64,000 nucleotides of DNA from an uncultured Erythrobacter sp. (GCF_947502395.1 NZ_CANMZM010000001.1:1240001-1304000), one strand, 5' to 3'; numbered from the stretch's first letter, positions 16,718 to 25,681 are shown. The notes: generated by a model from the letters alone, not told the origin. Program-made: numbers and translations.

Positions 16718-17340
16718 GGCTTCCACTCCAGAAAACGTGTGAGGGTTGCCAGCCCATAATCTTGGCTCTTCTCAGGGTGATATTGAACGCCGCAAATATT
16801 ACCTCTGGTGACAGCAGCGACAAGCCCTTCTCCATGATCGGTAAGAGCCGCGACATGATAGGGGTCATCAGCGAAAAAATGATAGGAGTGAAGGAAATAC
16901 GCTTCACCCGCCTCCACAACCTCGTGGTTCTTCGCATGGGGCATAAGCGCAACATCATTCCAGCCCATGTGCGGGATTTTGATTGCAGGATCATGCGGGG
17001 TGATCAGTTTGACCTCCCCCGGAATCCAATCGAGCCCTTCGTGGCTGCCGTGTTCCAGCCCGCGGGTCGCAAGCAATTGCATGCCCACACAGATACCAAG
17101 GAAAGGCGCGCCGCCAAGGCGAACACGCTCTTCCAGCGCCTCGATCATCCCAGGGACCGCGCGCAGCCCATCAGCGCACGCCTTGAACGCGCCAACGCCC
17201 GGCAGGACAATCCGGTCCGCCCCGCGCACCATATCGGCATCGGCCGTTACGGTGACATTGGCACCGACCGCTCTAAGAGCATTGTGCACCGAATGGAGAT
17301 TGCCTGCCCCGTAATCAATCAGGGCGACGGTATTAGTCAT
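16714..17340 (-). CDS. hisH: Imidazole glycerol phosphate synthase glutaminase subunit HisH
   Basis: 208 residues from ATG 17340. Class I glutaminase triad: nucleophile Cys in FLGICVGMQLL, and His/Glu in VQYHPEKSQ. The N-terminus ALIDYGAGNLHSVHNAL is diagnostic. It supplies ammonia to HisF. The frame is open upstream of 17340, but that part spans a GC hairpin and is not conserved. Confidence 0.95.
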   Translation of the reverse strand: MTNTVALIDYGAGNLHSVHNALRAVGANVTVTADADMVRGADRIVLPGVGAFKACADGLRAVPGMIEALEERVRLGGAPFLGICVGMQLLATRGLEHGSHEGLDWIPGEVKLITPHDPAIKIPHMGWNDVALMPHAKNHEVVEAGEAYFLHSYHFFADDPYHVAALTDHGEGLVAAVTRGNICGVQYHPEKSQDYGLATLTRFLEWKP

Positions 17341-17350
17341 TTTTACTTTG

Positions 17351-17372
17351 CGCGCGCCCATCCGGGCGCGCG
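17351..17372 (-). promoter_or_regulatory. GC-rich hairpin just upstream of hisH
   Basis: CGCGCGCCC (17351-17359) and GGGCGCGCG (17364-17372) form a perfect 9-bp stem with a 4-base loop. It ends 10 nt before the hisH start codon, within the 116-bp hisB-hisH gap, and has no U-tract. It might stabilise a processed hisHAFE transcript or limit hisH translation. Confidence 0.5.
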
Positions 17373-17456
17373 TCCTCGCTAGACGGGCATACAAACTGCC
17401 CCCGCTGCGGGCGGCCGATCGGCCTTGCGATCGCAGCGCGACCGAGAGGCGTTTTC

Positions 17457-18062
17457 CTAACCACCAAGCTGCCCCTTCGTGCTTGGGATTGCTTCACCTT
17501 TGCGAGGATCACGCTCGACCGCAATGCGCATGGCGCGTGCAAAGCCTTTGTATAGGCTCTCACAAATATGGTGGTTGTTTTGGCCGTAGAGCAGCTCGCA
17601 ATGCAATGTCAGACCTGCTGATTGCGCGATGCTCTCAAACCAATGCTGGATCAACTCTGTGTCCCATTCGCCCAGTTTTTCCTGAGAAAACTTCGCGTTC
17701 CAAACACAATAAGGCCGCCCGGAGATATCCAACGCCACACGGCTCAGCGTTTCATCCATGGGCGAATAGGCGCTGCCATAACGGCCAATCCCAGCCTTAT
17801 CTCCCAGTGCATCCAAAAGCGCCTGCCCCAGGGCAATCGCCGAATCTTCGGTCGTGTGATGCTGGTCAACGTGCAAATCGCCTTCGACCTTCATCGTTAC
17901 ATCGATAAGTGAGTGTTTGGAAAACTGCTCAACCATATGATCCAGAAAGCCAATTCCGGTCGAAACATCATAGGCCCCGGTCCCATCCAGATCGACTTTA
18001 ATCAGGATGGAGGTTTCAGCGGTGTTGCGCTCAACTTTGCCGATGCGTGTGCCTGTGCTCAT
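17457..18062 (-). CDS. hisB: Imidazoleglycerol-phosphate dehydratase
   Basis: 201 residues, a monofunctional dehydratase. Metal-binding histidine motifs are visible: [28 protein letters not shown], and later EEL-like [21 protein letters not shown]. It removes water from IGP to give imidazole-acetol phosphate. First gene of this his cluster (hisB-hisH-hisA-hisF-hisE-HIT) and divergent from the sspB-like gene. Confidence 0.95.
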   Translation of the reverse strand: MSTGTRIGKVERNTAETSILIKVDLDGTGAYDVSTGIGFLDHMVEQFSKHSLIDVTMKVEGDLHVDQHHTTEDSAIALGQALLDALGDKAGIGRYGSAYSPMDETLSRVALDISGRPYCVWNAKFSQEKLGEWDTELIQHWFESIAQSAGLTLHCELLYGQNNHHICESLYKGFARAMRIAVERDPRKGEAIPSTKGQLGG

Positions 18063-18207
18063 GAGAGAAAGCCTATAACCGTGCCCTCAAGGCTTGCAAG
18101 CGATTGGACCATGAGCAGCATCGGTTTGTAGTTATCCCGCCGATTATGAGGCGAATCGCGCACGAAATGCTTGACCCGGCTCCCGCCTCTCGTCACCACT
18201 AGTCAAC
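18063..18207. promoter_or_regulatory. Divergent promoter region hisB/sspB
   Basis: 145 bp between the starts of the his operon (minus) and the SspB-like gene (plus). A CTTGAC hexamer at about 18170 is a plausible -35 for the plus-strand gene, but no clear -10 follows. No attenuator-like His codon run was seen in front of hisB. Confidence 0.35.
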
Positions 18208-18729
18208 GTGATGACAGAAGATACACCCGATAGCCTGATCCCGTATGACGAGATCGTGCAGGAAGCGCTCCGCGCTGTGGTCGGGCGCGTGCTCGGTGAA
18301 ATTGTGCGCGGTGGCAGTGAACTGCCCGGCAATCATCACTTTTACATCACCTTCAAGACAGGTGCGACCGGCGTATCGATCCCCGATCACCTTCGCGAAC
18401 GCTTCCCCGATGAGATGACCATCGTACTCCAGAACAAATTCTGGGATTTGGAAGTGCGGGACGACGGCTTCACTGTAGGGCTGTCCTTCAATCAAATTCC
18501 GGCCAAGCTCGAGATTCCGTTTGCTGCGATAACGGCATTCGTCGATCCGGCGGTCGATTTTGGCCTTCAATTTCAGGCGTCAGTTTCCGATCTCGAGCAC
18601 GAAGAGCACGATCTTGCCGAGAACGATGCCGAGCTTGGCAGCGATACAGCCGAAAGCGCAATCGGCGAGGAGCCCGATGACAGCGATGGCTCCAACGTTG
18701 TGACGGTTGATTTTGGGCGCAAGAAATAG
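18208..18729 (+). CDS. sspB: SspB-like ClpXP adaptor protein
   Basis: 173 residues. Core features of the alphaproteobacterial SspB family are YDEIVQEALRAVV, the strand HFYITFKTGATGVSIPDHL and FWDLEVRDDGFTVGLSFN, with IPFAAITAFVDPAVDFGLQF. The tail is acidic (DLEHEEHDLAENDAELGS) and ends VVTVDFGRKK, the ClpX-docking peptide position. SspB delivers ssrA-tagged proteins to ClpXP. It starts at one of two adjacent ATG codons (18208 or 18211). The next small gene follows after 14 bp. Confidence 0.85.
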   Translation: MMTEDTPDSLIPYDEIVQEALRAVVGRVLGEIVRGGSELPGNHHFYITFKTGATGVSIPDHLRERFPDEMTIVLQNKFWDLEVRDDGFTVGLSFNQIPAKLEIPFAAITAFVDPAVDFGLQFQASVSDLEHEEHDLAENDAELGSDTAESAIGEEPDDSDGSNVVTVDFGRKK

Positions 18730-18743
18730 GCAAGCTGGGTCCA

Positions 18744-19151
18744 ATGACCTCGCCATCCCAGGGCCAATCGAGCGATCGTGACGCAAGTGCACCCGATCAC
18801 CAGGGGGGTGCGTCCAACGCCAAGCCCTCTAAAGGCAAACTCCCCCCTGCTCCAACTGCCGGAACAGCGGTAAATCTCGCTATTGCCGAGATCGTGTTGC
18901 GGGGCGTTGCAGACCGGATGCGTGGCAAGGTTCAGGCAGATATCTCCAAGGCCGTCATAGAAAAACGCAAAGCCGATCAAGCCGACGCGGTCGATGGGCG
19001 CTCACTCCTAACCTCGGTGGGCCTTTATGGCGCAGCGCGTCTCGCCAAGCGCTCGCGGGCGGGACTTGGGCTTGTGGCTGGAGGGCTTCTGGCAAAATCA
19101 CTCTATGACCGTGGCAAAGCGGTGCGCGAAAGACGCAAGCGCAGACGATAG
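18744..19151 (+). CDS. Conserved small basic protein of unknown function
   Basis: 135 residues. A disordered, polar N-terminus (about 1-40) is followed by an alpha-helical part (VNLAIAEIVLRGVADRMRGKVQ), then a glycine/alanine-rich hydrophobic stretch (RAGLGLVAGGLLAKSLYD) and a very basic tail ending RKRRR. This pattern recurs in sphingomonads between sspB and gmk as far as I recall; no function is known. It may be a membrane-peripheral or nucleoid-related protein, but that is guesswork. Confidence 0.65.
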   Translation: MTSPSQGQSSDRDASAPDHQGGASNAKPSKGKLPPAPTAGTAVNLAIAEIVLRGVADRMRGKVQADISKAVIEKRKADQADAVDGRSLLTSVGLYGAARLAKRSRAGLGLVAGGLLAKSLYDRGKAVRERRKRRR

Positions 19152-19210
19152 GCTCGCGATAACCTGCTTGGAGGTCTTGATTTCAGCGCCAGCCAAGCGC
19201 ATCGGGACCT

Positions 19211-19855
19211 ATGAGCGACGACAAGAGCAACGATAAACTCGCCCGCCGCGGCCTCCTGTTCATACTCTCCTCGCCTTCGGGCGCTGGCAAGACCACCTTG
19301 TCGCGCGAATTGCTGGCCAAGGATGAGGATATTCGGCTTTCTGTATCCGCCACAACACGGCCGCCTCGCCCTGGTGAAGTGGATGGTAAGGACTATTACT
19401 TTATTTCGGACGCAGAGTTCGATCGGATGGTTGAAAAAGACGATTTCTACGAATGGGCGCCAGTATTTGACCATCGCTATGGCACACCGAAAGGTGCGAT
19501 CCGCGAAGGGTTGAAGCGCGGGCAGGATTACCTCTTCGACATCGACTGGCAAGGCACGCAGCAGCTGAAACAGAAGGATGATCAAGACGTCGTTACCGTC
19601 TTCGTACTTCCTCCCAGCCTCACTGAATTGCGCCGCCGTTTGGAAAACCGCGCGCAAGATTCGGCCAAAGTGATTGATGGTCGCATGGAGCGCGCACGCG
19701 ATGAAATCAGCCACTGGGCCGAATACGACTATGTCGTGGTCAATGACGATATGGAGGGCTGCTTTGCGCAAGTGTGCGAAATCCTCCACGCAGAAAGAAT
19801 GCGGCGGAAACGGCAGACGGGGCTGATCCCGTTTGTGCGCGAATTGATGGGGTAG
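19211..19855 (+). CDS. gmk: Guanylate kinase
   Basis: 214 residues. Walker A-type loop SSPSGAGKTTLSREL at about residues 19-33, GMP-binding SVSATTRPPRPGEVDGKDYYF, and the lid region RLENRAQDSAKVIDGRMERARDEI. It phosphorylates GMP to GDP, an essential step of nucleotide metabolism. The N-terminus has a short hydrophilic extension (MSDDKSNDKLARRG). It follows the small basic gene by 59 bp. Confidence 0.97.
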   Translation: MSDDKSNDKLARRGLLFILSSPSGAGKTTLSRELLAKDEDIRLSVSATTRPPRPGEVDGKDYYFISDAEFDRMVEKDDFYEWAPVFDHRYGTPKGAIREGLKRGQDYLFDIDWQGTQQLKQKDDQDVVTVFVLPPSLTELRRRLENRAQDSAKVIDGRMERARDEISHWAEYDYVVVNDDMEGCFAQVCEILHAERMRRKRQTGLIPFVRELMG

Positions 19856-19932
19856 CTTTGGATCTGTTGTCGACCCAAGTGCAGCGGTGTTGCCTGCCTG
19901 CAAATAGACATCTGGCTGCGAGGAGACACTAA

Positions 19933-21297
19933 ATGAAAAAGCGATATCTCTTAGCTGGCGCGTTGGGCCTTACCGCGATTGTAGTTGGCGGCGGTGCCTA
20001 TGTCGTCGCGCCAACAATCCATCCCGGGCAGACCGGAGAAGCTCCCGAACTTGGCCGACACGGCTCCTATGCAATCGGCACGGTTGAGGTTTCTTTTGAA
20101 CTTGCCAACCGAAGCGCAATCACGGGCACGAGCCTTGTTACAGGCAATCTTGAACCGGTTGATCGCTCGATCCAGGTTCGAATCTGGTATCCTGCAGTCC
20201 CTGGCACCGGCGAAGACCCCCAACCGCTCGCCCACCTGATGGAAATGCCGAGACTAGCCCCCTTTGAGATTGTCAGCCAAAGCATCGCCCGACCAGATGC
20301 CGAAGCGGCGACCGGTGAGAAGTACCCATTGGTCTTGATTTCTCATGGCTTCGGAGGCTGGAACACGCAGCTGAGCAACCTCGCTGAGCACCTCGCGACG
20401 CGCGGTTATGTCACGGCCTCCATCGATCATGACGACATGCCCGTAGACAGCCCCGCAAGCTTTATCGTCTCATTTGGAAACGTGCTTGCCGATCGTACGG
20501 TCGATCAGCTTCAAGTGCTCGAACAACTCGTCACAAATGCAAATACGGCGCAGCTTGGCTATCCCACCTTGATCGATGTCGGAAAGATCGGGGTGATCGG
20601 GTATTCGATGGGCGGATATGGCGCAATTACCACAGCAGGCGCTTCATACAGGACTGACGAGGGCCCGCTCTCCAACCTCCCCACAGCTTCAATCGAACGC
20701 ATGGCTGAGGCTGAGGCAACTGAGCTCGATATCGACGCCTTGGTTGCTCTTGCGCCGTGGGGTGGTCAACCTGACAACCGCGCTTGGTCTCAACGGTCAC
20801 TGGCAGAGCTTGAGGTGCCGACGCTGATTATCTCGGGAGATCAGGACGATATCGTAAACTTCGATCAGGGTGTGAGTTGGTTGTTCAACAATATGGTGAA
20901 CAGCGACCGCTATCTCTTGGTCTATCGCGAGGCTCGCCACAACATCGCTGGCAACCAATTTGACGTTGGGCCTGACGTTCCCTTCAGTGCGACTGAATTC
21001 CTGCGCGAACCTGTCTGGCGCACCGACCGGTTGAACGCGATCAATCAGCACTTTGTTACATCGTTCCTCGATTGGAAACTCAAGGGGCGCGCGGAGGCTG
21101 CCGCATACCTTGATGTGCCGACAACCGACTCAAACGAAAGCGAATGGCCGATAGGTTTCAACGAACACCTGAACGGCACCTTGGCTGGCGAAAAGCAGGA
21201 TAGCCATTGGCGCGGATTTCAACGCCGATGGGCCGTCGGGATGGACCTTCACATCGTCTCAGCGGGCGAACGCGGAGAAATATCAACGCGGGAGTGA
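19933..21297 (+). CDS. Secreted or anchored alpha/beta hydrolase
   Basis: 454 residues from ATG 19933 with GAGGAGA just upstream. An N-terminal hydrophobic segment (about 5-25) suggests export. The hydrolase core shows the oxyanion region LISHGFGGWN, the nucleophile elbow GVIGYSMGGYGA (Ser), an acid in SGDQDDIVNFDQ and a histidine in REARHNIAG. The overall layout resembles dienelactone hydrolase or platelet-activating-factor acetylhydrolase-like esterases. Substrate unknown. It converges on the next gene with a 48-bp gap. Confidence 0.8.
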   Translation: MKKRYLLAGALGLTAIVVGGGAYVVAPTIHPGQTGEAPELGRHGSYAIGTVEVSFELANRSAITGTSLVTGNLEPVDRSIQVRIWYPAVPGTGEDPQPLAHLMEMPRLAPFEIVSQSIARPDAEAATGEKYPLVLISHGFGGWNTQLSNLAEHLATRGYVTASIDHDDMPVDSPASFIVSFGNVLADRTVDQLQVLEQLVTNANTAQLGYPTLIDVGKIGVIGYSMGGYGAITTAGASYRTDEGPLSNLPTASIERMAEAEATELDIDALVALAPWGGQPDNRAWSQRSLAELEVPTLIISGDQDDIVNFDQGVSWLFNNMVNSDRYLLVYREARHNIAGNQFDVGPDVPFSATEFLREPVWRTDRLNAINQHFVTSFLDWKLKGRAEAAAYLDVPTTDSNESEWPIGFNEHLNGTLAGEKQDSHWRGFQRRWAVGMDLHIVSAGERGEISTRE

Positions 21298-21345
21298 ATG
21301 AGGCGGCGCAGTTTATTTCAATGCACTGAGACTTCGGGCCTTACC

Positions 21346-21972
21346 TCAAGTCGTCTGCCGGCGTTCTAATTGCTCAAGCAGTTCATTCAACTGGTTCTCC
21401 AAAATCGCGCCGCTGTCGCCGCCACCGTAGTTGAGAACACCGCTTGTGAAGGTCGTACCAAAGGTGTCGGCGAGCGATTTGGTCTGAAGCACGCCTGAAG
21501 CAAAGTCGCGTGTTGTCAGGCTGTCGAGCGGGTGGACGAACGCGCCCCACACAACGCCCTGACCAATCGCATATCGCGCATCCAGCGCGGTATCGAAATT
21601 GGCCTGCATCAACCGTTCGAGCGCTTGCGGAGGAAGTGCGCTGGCTTCCGCGATCGGGGTGATGATCCTCATCCGGCCAGCGCTTGCATCGGTCACCACA
21701 ATCAACATCCGCTCTTCGACGGTGAACTGCCAATTGTTGCCATTGCGCTCGGCCTCACCGTCAAGTGCACCGATGACTTCGCCAATCATGTCTAGCGAAG
21801 CCTGGTTCTCAGGTGAGATCGCGGCCGAACCATCACTCTCCGGAGATGCTGCCTCACCGCTGAGTCCAGGAGAAGGCTGAACCTCTTGAGCCAAGGCCAT
21901 TTGATAGGCGGCCCCGCTCAGGCCAAGCGCGCCCAGAGTGATCATTAGGCGACGACGTTTGGGCATTGGCAC
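21346..21972 (-). CDS. Exported protein of unknown function
   Basis: 208 residues from a GTG at 21972 (GGAGAG 6 nt upstream; ATG alternative at 21966). A signal peptide ends near YQMALAQ. The mature part has a disordered Pro/Ser/Glu stretch (about 33-55), then an alpha/beta domain with WQFTVEERMLIVVTDASAGRMRIITPI and LPPQALERLMQANFDTALDARYAIG. The fold pattern (strand pair, then helices) is reminiscent of YbjN/CesT-type proteins; this is a guess. It ends LNELLEQLERR, a probable coiled coil. Confidence 0.65.
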   Translation of the reverse strand: MPMPKRRRLMITLGALGLSGAAYQMALAQEVQPSPGLSGEAASPESDGSAAISPENQASLDMIGEVIGALDGEAERNGNNWQFTVEERMLIVVTDASAGRMRIITPIAEASALPPQALERLMQANFDTALDARYAIGQGVVWGAFVHPLDSLTTRDFASGVLQTKSLADTFGTTFTSGVLNYGGGDSGAILENQLNELLEQLERRQTT

Positions 21973-22267
21973 GGGGCACTCTCCTTCTTGTGAAACTTGT
22001 GAAAGCTCTTGAACATGTTTCGTTGGAAATGGGGTTGCCGTTACAACGTTTGGAGAGAAATTGCGTTCGGGCCAGGGCTAGGAACGCACTTGCCTCACAG
22101 CGGCAAGCTCTGCTGGACCACATTGACTATCGTTCTATCTTTCCAAGTAGAAAGCCCCGCTGGTCGGCGGGGCTTTTCATAATATGGGAAAAGGCGTTAT
22201 TCGAGCATTTCCAAATGCCTTCGTCCTTCAGTGTTTTCAAGACTTGCTGCCGGTGCAGGCGGCCAGA
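21973..22267. other. 295-bp intergenic region with several hairpins
   Basis: Between two minus-strand genes. On the plus strand it shows GCGTTC/GAACGC around 22065-22090, CTTGCC/GGCAAG around 22090-22110, and a strong terminator at 22151-22178. The series of hairpins followed by a terminator could be a small RNA read to the right, but no promoter was identified. Otherwise it would be the promoter of the exported-protein gene plus the terminator of the SDR operon. Confidence 0.4.
22151..22178. terminator. Strong bidirectional terminator
   Basis: AAGCCCCGC (22152-22160) and GCGGGGCTT (22167-22175) form a 9-bp stem with a 6-base loop, flanked by T-runs on both strands (CTTTTC on plus, CTTTCT on minus). 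It lies about 90 nt beyond the stop of the SDR gene at 22268 and probably ends that minus-strand operon; it could also end a plus-strand small RNA. Confidence 0.75.
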
Positions 22268-23074
22268 CTACTCGCCGGATGGGTCGACGAAGTTTCCTGC
22301 GCCGACGTTGGCGTTCACCACGCCACCATCGATTGCGATGGTTGTACCCACAACGTAATCGCCTGCGCGGCTGAGCAGGTAGATCGCACCGCCCGCCATA
22401 TCCATCGTATCGCCAACGCGCTTTGATGGGATGCCGCGTTCGACCAATTTTTCGTTGTCACGCGCCGCCTTATTCATGTCGCTTGGGAATGCGCCTGGGC
22501 CGATACCGTTGACGATGATATTGTCGTTCACAAGCTCGGCGGCCATCCGGCGGGTCAAGTGGATCAAGCCAGCCTTGGATGCCTGATAGGGATAGGTCGG
22601 CCAAGGGTTCGACTTCATCCCGTCGATCGAAGCAATCATGAGGACCTTCGCAGGACGCTCAGCAGTACCAGCCGCCTTCAAAAGACCGTGCAATCTCTGG
22701 GTCAGGAAAAACGGAGTTTTTACGTTCAGATCCATCGTACGGTGCCAGCCCGCTTCACTGAATTCGGTGAACGGTTCGCCCCAAGCAGCGCCAGCATTAT
22801 TCACGAGAATGTCGAGCTTGTCTTCGCGCGATGCTATCTCATCGGCGAGCGTTTGAATGCCGTCCATCTGACTAAGATCAGCGACTAGGCCGATCACTTT
22901 ATCGCCAAGCTCAGCGGTGGTCGCATCGACCTGCTCTTTTTTACGTGCGCAGATGTAAACACGCTCAGCGCCAGCAGCGAGGAGCCCTTCGACGATCATC
23001 TTGCCGATGCCGCGCGAACCGCCGGTGACGAGTGCGACGCGCCCCTCAAGGCTGAAAAGTGAATTGATATCCAT
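22268..23074 (-). CDS. SDR-family oxidoreductase
   Basis: 268 residues, classical SDR. The cofactor motif is TGGSRGIGKMIVEG, NNAGA is present, and the catalytic Ser/Tyr/Lys are in MIASIDG and YPYQASKAGL. The C-terminal YVVGTTIAIDGGVV is standard for FabG-like enzymes. Third gene of a minus-strand operon after two acyl-CoA dehydrogenases (15 bp gap), so it likely oxidises a hydroxyacyl-CoA or related intermediate in fatty acid or sterol-type degradation. Confidence 0.88.
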   Translation of the reverse strand: MDINSLFSLEGRVALVTGGSRGIGKMIVEGLLAAGAERVYICARKKEQVDATTAELGDKVIGLVADLSQMDGIQTLADEIASREDKLDILVNNAGAAWGEPFTEFSEAGWHRTMDLNVKTPFFLTQRLHGLLKAAGTAERPAKVLMIASIDGMKSNPWPTYPYQASKAGLIHLTRRMAAELVNDNIIVNGIGPGAFPSDMNKAARDNEKLVERGIPSKRVGDTMDMAGGAIYLLSRAGDYVVGTTIAIDGGVVNANVGAGNFVDPSGE

Positions 23075-23089
23075 GTTGTATTCTCTCTC

Positions 23090-24229
23090 TTAGTAGCCGC
23101 TGAGTTCCGCCACGCGGTTGGCGTGGAAGTACGCATCGCCAAGGAACTCGGCGAGCGCGCGGTCGCGTTTCATATACAGGCCGATATCGTATTCGTCGGT
23201 CATCCCGATGCCGCCGTGCATTTGCACGCCTTCCTTGACCGCAAGGCCTGCAGCCTTGGCAACCTTGGATTTGGCTACGCTCGTCATAAGGTCCGCCGAT
23301 GGCGCGCCTTCGTCGAGCAATTGCTGGGCCTTGATCGTGACAGCCCGGGCGATTTCGACCTCGGAGTAGAGGTGGGCTGCCCGGTGCTGGAGCGATTGGA
23401 ACTCCCCGATCAACTTGCCGAACTGCTTGCGCTGTTTGAGGTAGTCGACGGTCATATCCATCGCGCCTTGTGCAACGCCTACGCCTTCAGCAGCCACGCC
23501 TACACGGCCTGCGGCGAGCATAGCGTTGAGGATCTCGCGTCCGCCATCGACCTCACCGATGACCGCATCACCATCAAGCTCGACGCCGTCAAATTTGATG
23601 TGGCTCGCCATCGCACTATCGACCAGGCGAACCGGGTCTTGGTGCATGCCGCTCGCGTCCTTAGGAACGGCAAAGAGAGTGATGCCGTCCTCGTCTTCGT
23701 CCGAGCCACTTGTGCGCGCAGCCACCACGATCATATCCGAGCTTGCGCCTTGGATGACGAAACTCTTGGAACCCGAGAGCTTGAAGCCGTTGCCCGATTT
23801 TTCCGCCTTGGTCGAAATCCGACTTGGGCGGTGCTTTGCGGTTTCGTCAATTGCTACGGCAAAGACGCTATCGCCTTCGATAAGGCCAGGCAAGTAACGA
23901 CCTTTGAGATCGGAAGACCCATGGCCGAGCGCAGTCGCCGCCAATACAGACGAGGTCAGAAATGGCGAAGGTGTCAGATTGCGGCCGATCTCTTCGAGCA
24001 CGATGCCAGCCTCGACATGGCCCATGCCAAGCCCGCCGTCATCCTCGGCAACGAGCATACCGGTAAAGCCCATCTCAGCCATTTGCTTCCAAAGCGCATG
24101 ACCAAACCCATCCGGGCAATCGCGATCACGCCAATGGCGCAGTTGTTTATTGATGTTGCCTTCTTCGGCCATGAAGCCGGAGGCGCTGTCGGCGAGCATC
24201 GCCTGATCTTCTGTGTGAAACAGAGGCAT
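23090..24229 (-). CDS. Acyl-CoA dehydrogenase family protein (smaller subunit type)
   Basis: 379 residues from ATG 24229. ACAD features: GHALWKQMAEMGFTGMLVAEDDGGLGMGHVEAG in the N-terminal helical domain, the FAD strand SGNGFKLSGSKSFVIQGASSD, the C-terminal helix YLKQRKQFGKLIGEFQSLQHRAAHLYSE, and the QMHGGIGMTDEYDIGLYMKR loop. It stands next to a second ACAD of different length on the same strand; such pairs form alpha2beta2 heterotetramers in actinobacterial sterol degradation, which is an inference here. Confidence 0.88.
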   Translation of the reverse strand: MPLFHTEDQAMLADSASGFMAEEGNINKQLRHWRDRDCPDGFGHALWKQMAEMGFTGMLVAEDDGGLGMGHVEAGIVLEEIGRNLTPSPFLTSSVLAATALGHGSSDLKGRYLPGLIEGDSVFAVAIDETAKHRPSRISTKAEKSGNGFKLSGSKSFVIQGASSDMIVVAARTSGSDEDEDGITLFAVPKDASGMHQDPVRLVDSAMASHIKFDGVELDGDAVIGEVDGGREILNAMLAAGRVGVAAEGVGVAQGAMDMTVDYLKQRKQFGKLIGEFQSLQHRAAHLYSEVEIARAVTIKAQQLLDEGAPSADLMTSVAKSKVAKAAGLAVKEGVQMHGGIGMTDEYDIGLYMKRDRALAEFLGDAYFHANRVAELSGY

Positions 24230-24301
24230 TGTTTTGTCTCCTATACCGCCCTTCCCCACCCCGCAGGATGTAGGGAAAAGGGGCATCCAATGTCATTATG
24301 C

Positions 24302-25495
24302 TTAGCCGCCTGGCAATTCGAGGATGCGCTTCGAAATGACGTTGAGCATCACTTCCGAAGTGCCGCCTTCAATCGAGTTCGCTTTGGTACGCAGCCAATC
24401 GCGAGGTGCTTTACCACCACGTGTCTCTTCGCTTTCCCATTCAAGAGCACGCGAACCACCAGCGCTCATCATAAGCTCATGGCGGCGCTTGTTGATCTCG
24501 GTTCCGACGTATTTCATCATGTTGGGCAGTGCCGGATGGCCTTTGCCAGCCTTCATCTCGTCCATGAACTTCTCGGCCATGGCGGTAAACGCCAGTGCAT
24601 CCACGTCGAACAATGCCATTTCACTACGAAGAACCGCGTCGATCTCATCACCGGTTTTGCCAGCGTGACGCTTCATCGCGGTGCCGATTGCGGTGGTGCG
24701 TTCGCCGCCACCCATACCAGAGATCATCTCACGCTCGTGACCCAAGAGGTACTTCGCAACATCCCAGCCGCGATTGATCTCACCCACAAAGCCCGGGCAA
24801 TCTTCGCCATAGCTTTTGGGGACGCTGACATTGTCAAAGAAAGTCTCACAGAATGGGCTGTTGCCACTGATGAGGAGGATCGGCTTGGTCGATACGCCAT
24901 CGCCCGTCATATCAAAGAGCATGAAAGTGATGCCCTTGTATTTGTCTTCCTTGTTGGTCCGCACAAGGCAGAAAATCCAATCGGCTTTGTCTGCATAAGA
25001 GGTCCAGATTTTCTGGCCATTGACGATCCAATGATCGCCTTTGTCTTCGCCGTAAGTCTGCATCGAGACGAGGTCAGAGCCTGAGCCCGGCTCTGAATAT
25101 CCCTGACACCAGCGAATTTCGCCGCGGGCGATCTCATTGAGGAAGCGCTTTTTCTGGCCTTCTGTACCAAATTTCAAAAGCGCTGGGCCAAGCATCCAGA
25201 TGCCAAAGCTGGAAAGCGGTGGACGAGCTCCGATGCGAGCCATTTCCTGGCGCAAAACCTTCGCTTCGGGTGCGCTAAGACCAGCACCGCCATACTCCTT
25301 GGGCCATGATGGAACGGTGTAGCCCTTGTCACGGGCAGCCTCGAACCATGCCTTTTGGGCATCGCTTTGGAAGGTAGCGTTGCGCCCCCCCCAATAGACA
25401 TCGCCATCATCGCGAACGGGCTGACGCATTTCTTGCGGGCAATTCGCCTCGAGCCATGTGCGGGTTTCTTGGCGGAAGTTCTCCAAATCGGACAT
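24302..25495 (-). CDS. Acyl-CoA dehydrogenase family protein (larger subunit type)
   Basis: 397 residues from ATG 25495. The mid-domain motif WCQGYSEPGSGSDLVSMQT and WIVNGQKIWTSYADKADWIFCLVRT are clear ACAD signatures (flavin and substrate binding). The C-terminus has RTKANSIEGGTSEVMLNVISKRILELPGG, matching the FadE branch found in sterol/cholate-type clusters. First gene of the operon, divergent from the SDR-MFS-ACAD-APH operon across a 186-bp shared control region. Confidence 0.9.
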   Translation of the reverse strand: MSDLENFRQETRTWLEANCPQEMRQPVRDDGDVYWGGRNATFQSDAQKAWFEAARDKGYTVPSWPKEYGGAGLSAPEAKVLRQEMARIGARPPLSSFGIWMLGPALLKFGTEGQKKRFLNEIARGEIRWCQGYSEPGSGSDLVSMQTYGEDKGDHWIVNGQKIWTSYADKADWIFCLVRTNKEDKYKGITFMLFDMTGDGVSTKPILLISGNSPFCETFFDNVSVPKSYGEDCPGFVGEINRGWDVAKYLLGHEREMISGMGGGERTTAIGTAMKRHAGKTGDEIDAVLRSEMALFDVDALAFTAMAEKFMDEMKAGKGHPALPNMMKYVGTEINKRRHELMMSAGGSRALEWESEETRGGKAPRDWLRTKANSIEGGTSEVMLNVISKRILELPGG

Positions 25496-25681
25496 GCCGA
25501 CTCCTCTCAAATGAGTTCTAAGGCTTGACGCTTACGTTATGGTCATTTGTGCTCTTGCCGCAAGCTTCGTTCGACGCGAAATGCAAGAAGAGCCGTTTGC
25601 CGTAACGTCACCTTCACTAGCGTTGACGACCCGGTCACTTCCGTTAGGTTGCAAATTGAGATTGAGAGAGGAAAGTCAACC
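25496..25681. promoter_or_regulatory. Divergent control region of two acyl-CoA metabolism operons
   Basis: 186 bp between oppositely oriented operons. It carries TTGACGCTTACGTTA at 25525-25539 and the related GTAACGT at about 25601, which could be half-sites for a shared fatty-acid-type regulator (several such regulators bind ACGT-centred palindromes). AGAGAGGAAAG precedes the plus-strand ATG by a few bases. No regulator gene is adjacent. Confidence 0.4.

Noticed and set aside
24230..24301. Pyrimidine/purine-rich stretch between the two ACAD genes as a repeat element
   Set aside because: Partial symmetry only; it does not match the REP families elsewhere in the window.
23123..25084. 653-codon plus-strand open frame opposite the acyl-CoA dehydrogenases
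   Set aside because: It is the antisense of two clear ACAD genes; its composition is that of a shadow frame and no motif is present.
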